Of a stretch of 64,000 nucleotides of DNA, positions 1-9,355 are shown piece by piece. The stretch spans positions 86,821,968-86,885,967 of the forward strand of contig NC_088796.1 in the NCBI RefSeq assembly GCF_011386835.1, given 5' to 3'. Position 1 is the first letter of the stretch, and each line of letters begins with the position of its first letter. A model generated the notes under the pieces. That model saw only the letters and a program-made list of their open reading frames with translations. It was not told the origin of the DNA and searched no databases. The DNA comes from Chrysemys picta bellii. Its lineage: Eukaryota > Chordata > Testudines > Emydidae. Made by a program: the position numbers and the translations under genes.

Positions 1-1013
1 GACCAGCAAGTAAGTGCCATGTCCCCAGGCTGGAGCAGCTCTGTCCTTCCCCTTGAAGCCTGGGTGCTTTTCCTCTCCAGAGCCCCTGCAGCATGCTATG
101 CTGGGATGGCCCTGTTGTTGACCAAGTCCATACCAGTCCCAGTTATTCGAACTGTGCCCTGACTTGACCTCCTTCCAGGATGTAATGGGGGAAAACAGAG
201 GGACCAGGATGTAGACAGGAAGGTGGGGGGAGGTCTCAGCTGCTCAGCATCACTGGTGGGAAGGAGAGGAAGGAAGGTGAGTGGAGAAAAAATCCTATGC
301 ACAGGCCTCACTTGCCCCAAAGTTCACCAGCCATCACTGGAGACATCAAGTTTAACACTTATGCTCTCTCTATTGCCCTTCTTAGAGTCTGATTACACTC
401 TTCCTGTGTAGATGAGATTATAATCACGTTATCCACTATGATACTGACACCTGTTGTGTCTCCACGTGTTTCACTAACTGACTATTTCTGAGGGTAGAGG
501 GAAGAATTTGTAACTGCCCCATAGTGTTAAAGGTGCACAGTTCAGTCAACTCTTGTAGAGTCTGATTTCCCAATATCCTTCCTTCTCATTTAAGATTGTG
601 AAGAAGCTTTTTCCAACTAGTCAACACTGAAGATCTATTGGCATCAGAAGCCTCGACATACACCCACCCCTTTTCTCTTCCTCCCCCCCCTAAAGTTAAG
701 ACAAAATCATGAGGGTTGGCAACACTGGATGGCAGAGTCTTATTTGTGCCCTAAGCAACTGATGGCACAGGAAGGATTTAGATTCAGTAGCTTTGGTCCC
801 AATATTAAAGTTGAAGTACTTTCTTTATACAGCACTGAATACCAAGGTGCTGCTTGAGTAGCTGGATGACTAAGCATCATAAAGGGGACCTCTGGGAAGA
901 ATTAAACAATCATTTGTGTGTCTTTATATATACTAATATCATTCAACAAATAATCTCAAGTATATGAAATCTTCAAGACTACCCTACAGTAGACCTGTCC
1001 TTGTTTCACATCC
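1..1013. other. non-coding stretch, nothing recognised
   Basis: No open frame with protein-like composition, no repeat ends and no RNA gene were recognised here. Short open frames exist on both strands but have no splice context and look like chance. Confidence 0.5.
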
Positions 1014-1016
1014 TCA

Positions 1017-1862
1017 GGCCTGCTCTACACTATGGGGTTAGGTCGAATTTAGCCGTGTTAGGTCAATTTAAAAATGAATGCGTCCACACAACCAACCCCA
1101 TTCCGTCGACCTAAAGAGCTCTTAAAATCGACTTCTGTTCTCCTCCCCAGCGAGGGGAGTAGTGCTAAAATCGACTTTGCTGGGTTGAATTTGGGGTAGT
1201 GCAGACACAAATCGACAGTATTGGCCTCCGGGACCTATCCCAGAGTGCTCCATTGTGACCGCTCTGGACAGCACTTTGAACTCCGATGCACTAACCAGGT
1301 ACACAGGAAAAGCCCCAGGAACTTTTGAATTTCATTTCCTGTTTGGTCAGCGTGCCGAACTCAGCAGCACAGGTGACCATGCAGTCCCCCCAGAATCGAA
1401 GAGCATAGAATGTTTCCACGCTCCCCCTATCATCTCCATCCCTGAGGTTATTGCAGATTAGAAGGCGAAAAAAATGCACTCGCAATGACATGTTTTCCGA
1501 GCTCATGCAGTCCTCCCACACTGATAGGGCACAGCTTAATGCATGGAGGCATTCAGTGGCAGAGGCCAGGAAAGAATTAAACTGAGCGCGAAGAGCGGAG
1601 GCAGGACGCGATGCTGAAGCTAATCGGGGAGCAAACGGACATGATGAAGCGTCTGTTGGGGGAGTAAACGGACATGATGAAGCATCTGTTGGAGCTGCAG
1701 GAAAGCCAACAAGAGCACAGACCCCTGCTGCATCCACTGTATAACTGCCTACCCTCCTCCTCATGTTCCATAGCCTCCTCACCCAGATGCCCAAGAACGT
1801 GGGGGTGGAGGCTCCGGGCACCCAGCCACTCCACTCCAAAGGATGGCCCAAGCAACAGAAGG
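1017..1862 (+). mobile_element. decayed PIF/Harbinger fragment (left end plus Myb-gene 3' part)
   Basis: The left end GGCCTGCTCTACACTATG matches the left terminus of the larger element at 3142. The next ~440 bp follow that element's 5' region, including a shared segment reading GGCCTCCGGGACCTATCCCA. Around 1465 it jumps to a region matching the end of the second exon of the Myb/SANT gene (the charged, glutamine-rich tail with LELQE and PLYN motifs). The intron, the transposase and the right terminus are absent. It is an internally deleted, right-truncated copy that meets a CR1 fragment at about 1863. The boundary is approximate. Confidence 0.75.
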
Positions 1863-2810
1863 CTGTTTTGTTTATCCTACAGCAGGTTAAGAGGTGACTT
1901 GATTACAATCTACAAGTACCTACATGGGGAAAAGATTTCTGATAGTAAATGGCTCTTTAAACTAGCAGAAAAAGAAACAAGATCCAATAGCTGAAACTAG
2001 ACAAAAATCAGAGTAGGAATAATCCATAAATTTTTAACAGTGAGGATAATTAAATATTCGAGCAGCTTAGAGAGGGATGTGGTGGCTTCTCCATCCCTTG
2101 AAGTCTTTAAATCAAGACTAGATATATTTCTGAAAGTGATACTCTTGCTCAAGCAGATGTTATGAGGTTAATGCAGAAATTCCTGCAGCTGTGCGGAGAA
2201 AGATAGTTTTATTTCAGAGGTTTTCAATATTTTGAAATTCTCTGCAAAACGGAATGAAGCCCCAGCTCTGGGACAGGTCACCTGGGAGACTGCCCTGGGG
2301 TTCCTGGCTGAGGGGCAGTCCACCTGGCAGGCTGTCCTAGAGCCATGAATCTGGGAGCTTGCAAGTTGTAGGGGAGCTGGGAATCTGCAAACCCTGACAG
2401 AGCTGGGAGCTCCGCTCTCTGGCAGTTCACCAGGAGAGCTGAGGAGGAGCCTGGGAACTTCAGAGCTTCAAGGCTCTCAACTCCCCAGCAGCCCACCTGC
2501 AGGCTGCCAAAGAGGTAGGAGTCTGGAAGCCCAGGCTCCCCATCATCCTACCAGGTGGGCTGCCAAGGCACTGAGCAGGAAAGCTGGCAAGAAACCAGGC
2601 ATGTTTTGAAATCCTGCTTGTGTTCTGTCCCAACTTCTTCAAAATCTAAACAGTTCCTATAAAACATTTTGATTTTGACAAATCAGCATTCTCCAACAGA
2701 AAAACATTCCAGCTCTAGACATCACTGGCTAAGGTTCTATAGCCTGTGATATGCAGGAGGTCAGACTAGATTATCATAATGGTCCCTTCTGTCTTAAAAT
2801 CTATGAATTT
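1863..2810 (+). mobile_element. CR1 LINE 3' fragment, interrupted
   Basis: The segment 1868-2185 translates to the C-terminal end of a CR1 ORF2 (RLRGDLITIYKYLHG resembles RLRGDMIAIFKYIRG of the intact CR1 downstream), followed by its 3' UTR. From about 2190 to 2720 the match stops and ~530 bp of unrelated, GC-moderate sequence intervenes. The CR1 3' end then resumes with AGGAGGTCAGACTAGATTAT and GGTCCCTTCTGTCTTAAAAT, ending near 2810. The copy is 5' truncated and old compared with the element at 7799-12641. The identity of the inserted block is not known. Confidence 0.8.
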
Positions 2811-3523
2811 GCCCTCAGTTAAACTGACCTTAATGGGAGTTACACCTGTCTGCCTGAGGACGGAATCAAGTCCAGAGGACCCAAATCTCCTTTTGCACCA
2901 TTGTAAGGTGCTGGACCCCTGCACCAAGCCCCATTGAAGTTCTGAGAGATTGAGGGATCTCTCATTGCAGTATCAGGGCTAAATCAGGAACATCTCCACT
3001 GAAGTTATTGGAGTAACACAGGAGTAAAACAGATGAAAGTTAGACCCATAGAATTAGCTGAAACCTTGGAGGGAACTTCTAAGCAAATATTCTTCTTCAT
3101 CGCTGAGCAGGATCTAAAAACCAAGATTCTTCTCTCACAAAGGCCTGGTCTACACTATGAGTTTAATTTGAATTTAGCAGTGTTAAATCGAATTAACCCT
3201 GCACCCGTCCACACAACGAAGCCATTTCTTTCAAAATAAAGGACTCTTAACATCGATTTCTGTACTCCTCCCCGACGAGCGGAGTAGCGCCAAAATCAAT
3301 ATTGTCATTTCGAATTAGGGTTAGTGTGGCTGCAATTCGATGGTATTGGCCTCCGGGAGCTATCCCACAGTGCACCATTATGACCGCTCTGGACAGCAAT
3401 CTGAACTCGGATGCACTGGCCAGGTAGACAGGAAAATCCCCGCGAACATTTGAATTTCATTTTCTGTTTGCCCAGCACAGGAGAGCAGGGGTGACTACAG
3501 AGAGCTCATCAGCACAGGTAACC

Positions 3524-5303
3524 ATGCAGGCCGATAATCGAAAAAGAACACCAGCATGGACCGTATGGGAGGTACTGGATCTGATCGCTATATGGGGAGA
3601 AGATTCAGTGCTAGCAGAACTTCGTTCGAAAAGACGAAATGCCAAAACTTTTGAAAAAATCTCCAAGGCCATGATGGAGAGAGGCCACAATAGGGACTTA
3701 GAGCAGTGCTGCGTGAAAGTCAAGGAGCTCAGACAAGCCTATCAGAAAACAAAGGAGGCAAACGGTCGCTCCGGGTCACAGCCGCAGACATGCCGCTTCT
3801 ACGCTGAGCTGCATGCAATTCTAGGGGGGGCCGCCACCACTACCCCACCTCTGACCGTGGATTCCAAGGCGGGGGTAATCTCATCAGCCACACCTGAGGA
3901 TTCTGCGGACGGGGAAGAGGAGGACGAGCTTGCGGAGAGCACACAGCACTCCATTCTCCCCAACAGCCAGGATCTTTTTCTCAGCCTGACTGAAGTACCC
4001 TCCCAAGCCAGTACCCAAGACCATGACCCCATGGAAGGGACCTCAGGTGAGTTTACCTTTTAAAATATAAAACATGGTTTAAAAGCAAGCATTTTTTAAT
4101 GATTAATTTGCCCTGAGGACTTGGGATGCATTCACGGGCAGTACAGCTACTGGAAAAGTTTGTTAACGTGTCTGGGGATGGAGCCCAAATCCTCCAGGGA
4201 CATCTGCATGAAGCTCTCCTGGAGGTACTCCAAAAGCCTTTGCGGAAGGTTTCTGGGCAGTGCAGCCTTATTCCATCCTCCATGGTAGGACACTTGACCA
4301 TGCCATGCTAGTAGCAAGTAATCTGGTATCATTGCATGACAAAGCCTGGCAGCGTATCGTCCCGGTGTTTGCTGGCATTCAAGCAACATCCGTTCTTTAT
4401 CTCGCTGTGTAATCCTCAGGAGAGTGATATCGCTCATGGTAACCTGGTTGAAATACGGGAATTTAATTAAGGGGACAGAGGTGGCTGTTCCTACTGAGCT
4501 GTTTGCCTGTGGCTGAAAAGAAATCCTTCCCTGTAGTAAGCCAAGCGCGGGAGGGTGTGGGGGGGGGGAGATTGACGCTGAGCTTTTCACGTGTGGCTAG
4601 CAGGGATCTTCCCTGATACCAGCCACGCGGTGTGGGGAGGGATAAAGCGATCATCCCAGAGAATTGGATGGGGGGTGGGGGGCGGTTAGTTTGTTTTCTG
4701 CTGCTGAAGGTTAACAGGAAAACCGCAGCACTCAACGAGCTTTGCTTGGTATGTGGGAAAGGAGGGCACAGAAGCTGAAAGACAATGGCTTACCATGGCT
4801 GCATGCAAGCCGAATTCTGTTGCCCGGACCCGTGTCTGTGATCTCTAGCAGCAAAGCCACAGACACTCAATATTAAGAGGCAAAATGCTACCTTGCACAG
4901 AAATCACATGTGCTATGTAATGTGAATAGTGTTCACCGTGAAAGAGTATAAGCATTGTTCTGTAAAATGTATCTTTTTAAAAAATTCTCTCCTTTTTTCC
5001 CTCCCTCCAGCAGCTGCAAATTTTTCAAGCCTCCCTCCTCCATCCCAAAGGCTATCTCAGATAAGGCGTCGGAAAAAGAGGACGCGAGATGAGATGTTCG
5101 CGGAAATCATGGAATCCACCCGCAATGAAAGAGCTCATCTGAATGAGTGGAAGGACACGGTTTCAAAGTATAGGAATGATGCCAGTGAACGTGAGGACAG
5201 GAGGGACCAACGTGAGAACATGAGGGACCAACGTGAGGACAGAAGGGACCAACGTGAGGAGAGGAGAGACGCTCGAGATGAGAGGTGGCGGCAGGAAGAT
5301 TAG
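3524..5303 (+). pseudogene. Harbinger Myb/SANT-like DNA-binding protein, two exons, premature stop
   Basis: Exon 1 runs from the ATG at 3524 (context ACCATGC) to 4046, where CTCAG meets a GTGAGT donor. The intron ends at a pyrimidine-rich acceptor (CCCTCCCTCCAG) at 5010, and joining 4046 to 5011 keeps the frame, giving 271 residues. Residues ~8-100 form a Myb/SANT-like domain (TPAWTVWEVLDLIAIWG, then KISKAMMERGH and KVKELRQAY). An acidic, Ser/Thr-rich middle follows, then a very charged coiled-coil tail with repeats of the REDRRDQ type. In Harbinger elements this protein helps the transposase bind DNA and enter the nucleus (family knowledge). A TAG at 5301-5303 ends the frame, but 44 more codons that match the copy at ~1600-1760 (ending in PLQPLYN) stay open to a TGA at 5436. 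The TAG is therefore probably a late nonsense change. Confidence 0.85.
4047..5010 (+). other. intron of the Harbinger Myb-like gene
   Basis: The interval starts with GTGAGT and ends with a pyrimidine tract and CAG. Exon phases agree across it (one base left on the 5' side, two bases supplied on the 3' side). It has no protein-like content of its own on the + strand and contains a G-run at about 4561-4568. Confidence 0.75.
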
Positions 5304-6839
5304 AGGAGGCAGGATGCAACGCTGAGGCTGCTGCGTGAGCAAACAGACATTCTCCGGCATCTGGTGGAGCTTCAGGAACGGCAGCAGGATCACAGACTGC
5401 CGCTGCAGCCCCTGTATAACCACCCTCCCCTTCTCTGATGCACCGCGCTTCCTGGTGTGGTCTTCTAATCGCCCTGGTGTTTGGCTGCGCGTAATCAGCA
5501 GCCAGGCGATTTGCCTCAGCCTCCCACCCCACCATAAAGGTCTCCCCCTTACTCTCACAGAGATTGTGGAGCACACAGCAAGCAGCAATAACAATGGGGA
5601 TGTTGGTTTGGCAGAGGTCTGAGCGAGTCAGTAAAGTGCGCCAGTGACCTTTTAAACGGCCAAATGCACATTCTACCACCATTGTGCACTTGCTCAGCCT
5701 GTAGTTGAACAGCTCCTGACTCCTGTCCAGGCTGCCTGTGTATGGCTTCATGAGCCATGGCATTAAGGGGTAGGCTGAGTCCCCAAGGATAACTATAGGC
5801 ATTTCAACATCCCCAACGGTTATTTTCTGGTCCGGAAAGTAAGTCCCTTGCTGCAGCCGTTTAAACAGAGTAGTGTTCCTGAAGACGCGAGCGTCATGAA
5901 CCCTTCCCAGCCAGCCCACGTTGATGTTGGTGAAACGTCCCTTGTGATCCACCAGTGCTTGCAGCACCATTGAAAAGTAACCCTTGCAGTTTATGTACTG
6001 GGTACCCTGGTGCTCCGGTGCCAAGATAGGGATGTGGGTTCCATCTATTGCCCCACCACAGTTAGGGAATCCCATTGCAGCAAAGCCATCCACTATGGCC
6101 TGCACATTTCCCAGAGTCACTACCTTTCATAGCAGCAGCTCAATGATTGCTTTGGCTACTTGCATCACAGCAGCCCCCACAGTAGATTTGTCCACTCCAA
6201 ATTGATTCCCGACTGACCGGTAGCTGTCTGGCGTTGCAAGCTTCCGCAGGGCTATCGCCACTCGCTTCTCAACTGTGAGGGCTGCTGTCATCCTGGTATT
6301 CTGGCACTTCAGGGCAGAGGAAAGCAAGTCACAAAGTTCCATGAAAGTGCCCTTACGCATGTGAAAGTTTCGCAGCCACTGGGAATCGTCCCACACCTGC
6401 AACACTATGCGGTCCCACCAGTCTGTGCTTGTTTCCGGGCCCAGAATCGGTGTACCACGGATAGAACCTGCCCCATCAACAACATGATCTCCAAAGCGCC
6501 GGGACCCGCGGTTTGAGAGAAGTCTATGTCCATGTCCTCATCACTCTCTTTGCCGCGCTGCCGTCGCCGCCTCCTCCTTGCCTCGTTTTTCTGGTTCTGG
6601 TTCAGTATAAACTGCACGATAATGCGCAAGGTGTTTACAATGTTCATGACTGCTGTCTTGAGCTGAGCGAGCTCCATGCTTGCCATGGTATGGAGTCTGC
6701 AGTGTTCACCCAGGAAAAAAGGCGCGAAATGGTTGTCTGCCATTGCTTTCATGGAGGGAGGGCTGAGGCTGTACCCAGAACAACCTGCGACAATGTTTTT
6801 TGCTCCATCAGGCACTGGGATCTCAACCCAGAATTCCAA
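5107..6839 (-). pseudogene. Harbinger DDE transposase (DDE_Tnp_4 type), broken
   Basis: Read on the minus strand, three adjoining segments make one transposase. The first (6839 to ~6430) has an Arg-rich stretch and the end of the N-terminal region. The second (6405 to 6127) is a helix-turn-helix-like region (RSVGNQFGVDKSTVGAAV). The third (6120 to 5107) is the catalytic domain, with GAIDGTH (first Asp), ILGDSAYP (second Asp) and VVECAFGRLKGHW (catalytic Glu), so the DDE triad is visible. Two lesions separate the segments: a one-base frameshift between about 6415 and 6440, after which the expected DWWDRIV-like motif is in another frame, and an in-frame TGA at 6124-6126 where CGA would fit (a CpG-type decay). 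The catalytic frame stays open to 5107, across the antisense of Myb exon 2; the ancestral stop is uncertain. Confidence 0.88.
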
Positions 6840-7051
6840 TGGGCGGGGGAGACTGCAGGAACTATGGGATAGCTATGGGATAACTACCCACAGTGCAACG
6901 CTCCGGAAATCAACGCTAGCCCTGGTACATGGACGCACACCGCCGAATTAATGTGCTTAGTGTGGCCGCATACATTCGACTTTATACAATCTGTTTCCAA
7001 AATTCGAATTCTGTAAATTCGGATTAATCCCGTAGTGTAGACATACCCAAA

Positions 7052-7797
7052 GAAGGTGCAAATTATATAGCAAGGAGAGGAAATTGATGCCTTTGTCCTG
7101 AACACTAACGTTCCATTCTCAGTCCTGTGATTTCAGTGAATGCGCAGTGCCATTTCCACCCCCATACGCCCACAGAACTCAAATTCACTTGGGCACAGTA
7201 GAGCACCAAGGGCACCAAAGTCCAGAGAGTACACATCACTGGGAGTGACCATGATGTCTGAGAATGTATTTCATCCGATGATGTTAACAATTTGGGATCA
7301 TAATATTTCCTTAGAAGCTGCTGGCAGAATTGGAGCTCCCAGTTGAGGATACAGCAAACATCTATCAAGCCAATGAGCTGTCACAGTTCCATATAAACAG
7401 GCAATTCTGGAGCAGACTTTGAAATAAGAGAAGTCCAAAGAAATAAAGCAAGGATTTATAGATAATGTACAAAGCAGCCTATCATTTTATTGTAAACAAT
7501 TTGGTTAAAAGCATGTTCATGAGCTGCATACAACATCACAGAGATGTTTACAGGCCCCAGCTCAGACTAGGCCCTGTATCAATGTATAGTCAGAAACAGT
7601 TGCTGCCCTGAAGAGCTGCCAATCCCCAACAAATGTGATTTTTCTGTCTATTTCTAAATCATCTATCACTAAGTGCAAACTCAGAGAAATGCTGCCTGAG
7701 AGCATACATGCTGTCACTTGGGTCATGTTAATCAGGCCTGTTGGTTTTGTAGACAGACTATCTCAAAATTTCACAATACCATATATACATCTATAAC
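7052..7797. other. non-coding spacer between Harbinger and CR1
   Basis: No repeat ends, exon-like signals or RNA gene were recognised. The sequence is AT-moderate and shows no tandem structure. Confidence 0.5.
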
Positions 7798-7800
7798 GAG

Positions 7801-8082
7801 CAGCGGCACCGGAGGCAGCAAACAGGGCGGCTAACAGGGGAGTTTGAGAGGGAGTTCTCATTGGAGGAGAAGGTACCTGTATTTGCGTCTGTCCTTGTTG
7901 TTCTTGTGTGTTCCTGTGTGTTTGTAGGGGCCTGCAGGGGCTGGGGGCTGGGAAGGACGCTGAGCCCTGAGTAGGGGGCGGGGCTTGGCTGATTAGGGGG
8001 CCCATAAAAGCGGCCTCCCAGCCAGGCAGCGGCACCGGAGGCAGCAAACAGGGCGGCTAACAGGGGAGTTTGAGAGGGAGTT
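7801..8082 (+). promoter_or_regulatory. CR1 5' UTR with repeated promoter unit
   Basis: A 56-bp block beginning CAGCGGCACCGGAGGCAGCA occurs at 7801-7856 and again at 8027-8082, identical and 226 bp apart. Between them lie a GC box (GGGGGCGGGGC near 7974-7984) and a TATA-like CATAAAAGCGG near 8002, just upstream of the second block. The most likely reading is that transcription starts at the block and that a read-through transcript retained one extra upstream promoter unit, as in tandem-promoter LINEs. The actual start site is inferred, not seen. Confidence 0.6.
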
Positions 8083-8171
8083 TGCAGGGGGAGGTAAGGG
8101 GGGAGGCAGGAGGGCGCGGTGTGGCGTGTGCTCTGAGTCCACAGGTGCAGTGGGCAGAGATTGCAGCAGCC

Positions 8172-9299
8172 ATGAGCCAAGCAGCAGCAGCAGCAGACAG
8201 AATGCAGATGGCTGCATGTGGAAGCTGTGGTATGTATATGGTCCTAGCAGGGGAGCCGGAACACAGGTATGTGTGTATGAAGTGTCGCCTGATAGAGTTA
8301 CTGGAGGAAAAGATTAAGGGGCTGCAGATGCAGGTAGATACCCTGGTGGAGTTTAGGCGGGGGTTTGAGCAGCTGATGGAGGACAGGCAAGGGGAGGCTG
8401 AAGGAGAATGCCCTATGGTGGAGGTAGAGGCAGAGGGAGAGGATGGTGAGAGGGGAATGGAAGGGGGAGAACATGGGAGGTGGAAGCATGTGACTGTGAG
8501 AAGCAGGCCAAGGAAAAGAAGGGCCAGTGAGGGGGGAATAGAACTCAGGAATAGGTTCGAGTGTTTGGATACCGAGGTAGAGGGGCAGCAGGTGGCGACT
8601 GAAGGTGGAAGGGTGAGGAAGAAGAGAAGAGCTGCTAGTCCAAGAGAGAGGGGGGAGGATTTGATGGAGACAGCACCAATTCTGGGCCCCGTGAGGATTC
8701 AGGAAGGCATAAGGGAAGATAGGAATAGGCACAGGTCAGGACTAGAGGGATCGGAGACTAGATTACTAGATCGCACTGTTGCCAGGCGACGGCAGGTGTA
8801 TGTAATTGGAGACTCTTTACTGAGGAGATTAGATAGGCCTGTGACCAGGGCGGACCCGGAGAACAGAAGGGTGTGCTGTCTACCGGGCGCAAAGATACGC
8901 GATGTGGACCTGCGATTGAAAAGGATCCTACAAGGAGCAGGTAAGAACCCCCTGATAATCCTTCATGTAGGAACGAATGATACGGCTAGATTCTCGTTAG
9001 AGAGGATCAAGGGAGATTATGCCAGGTTGGGGAAGACGCTCAAGGAGATAGAGGCTCAGATTATCTTTAGTGGGATTCTGCCCGTTCCGAGGGAAGGGCA
9101 GCAAAGGGCTGATAGGATTGTGAGAATAAATAGTTGGCTAAGGGAGTGGTGCTATAAGGAGGGCTTTGGGATGTATGGCCACTGGGAGGCTTTCGGGGAC
9201 AGACACCTGTTCTCGCGGGATGGGCTTCACCTGAGTAGGGAAGGAAATAGACTTTTGGGAGGGAGGCTGGCTCATCTTATCAAAAGAGCTTTAAACTAG
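8172..9299 (+). CDS. CR1 ORF1 protein: CCCC finger, coiled coil and SGNH esterase-like domain
   Basis: The frame is open from 8070, but the ATG at 8172 is the first in frame and gives 375 residues. Residues 16-38 hold a CX2CX15CX2C finger (CGSC ... CMKC). A leucine/glutamate-rich helix likely to form a coiled coil follows (~40-75), then a charged linker with basic clusters (RPRKRR, RKKRR). From about residue 207 the sequence is an SGNH/GDSL hydrolase fold: GDS at ~212 (nucleophile Ser), HVGTND at ~266-271, and DGLHLS near 350 with the Asp/His pair. Such esterase domains are known in CR1 ORF1 proteins, where ORF1 binds RNA and forms the RNP; the esterase substrate is not settled. All catalytic motifs are present and the frame is unbroken. 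The stop at 9299 lies 56 bp before the ORF2 ATG. Confidence 0.93.
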   Translation: MSQAAAAADRMQMAACGSCGMYMVLAGEPEHRYVCMKCRLIELLEEKIKGLQMQVDTLVEFRRGFEQLMEDRQGEAEGECPMVEVEAEGEDGERGMEGGEHGRWKHVTVRSRPRKRRASEGGIELRNRFECLDTEVEGQQVATEGGRVRKKRRAASPRERGEDLMETAPILGPVRIQEGIREDRNRHRSGLEGSETRLLDRTVARRRQVYVIGDSLLRRLDRPVTRADPENRRVCCLPGAKIRDVDLRLKRILQGAGKNPLIILHVGTNDTARFSLERIKGDYARLGKTLKEIEAQIIFSGILPVPREGQQRADRIVRINSWLREWCYKEGFGMYGHWEAFGDRHLFSRDGLHLSREGNRLLGGRLAHLIKRALN

Positions 9300-9355
9300 C
9301 AAGTTTGGGGAGACGGTTGGGAGATGCACAGTTAATCTCCACGCCAGATTCCAGT

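Larger units (their letters stand above)
3142..7048 (+). mobile_element. near-complete PIF/Harbinger DNA transposon (3.9 kb)
   Basis: The left end GGCCTGGTCTACACTATG and the reverse complement of the right end, GGGTATGTCTACACTACG, form imperfect terminal inverted repeats that extend about 40 bp (shared TTAAT and GAATTTA blocks follow). The element is flanked by AAA at 3139-3141 and 7049-7051, a possible 3-bp target duplication; three A's are weak evidence on their own. It carries the two genes expected of Harbinger elements: a Myb/SANT-like DNA-binding gene on + and a DDE transposase on -, arranged tail to tail. Both have disabling changes, so this copy probably cannot move on its own. The terminal sequences are shared with many short elements in this window. 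Confidence 0.9.
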
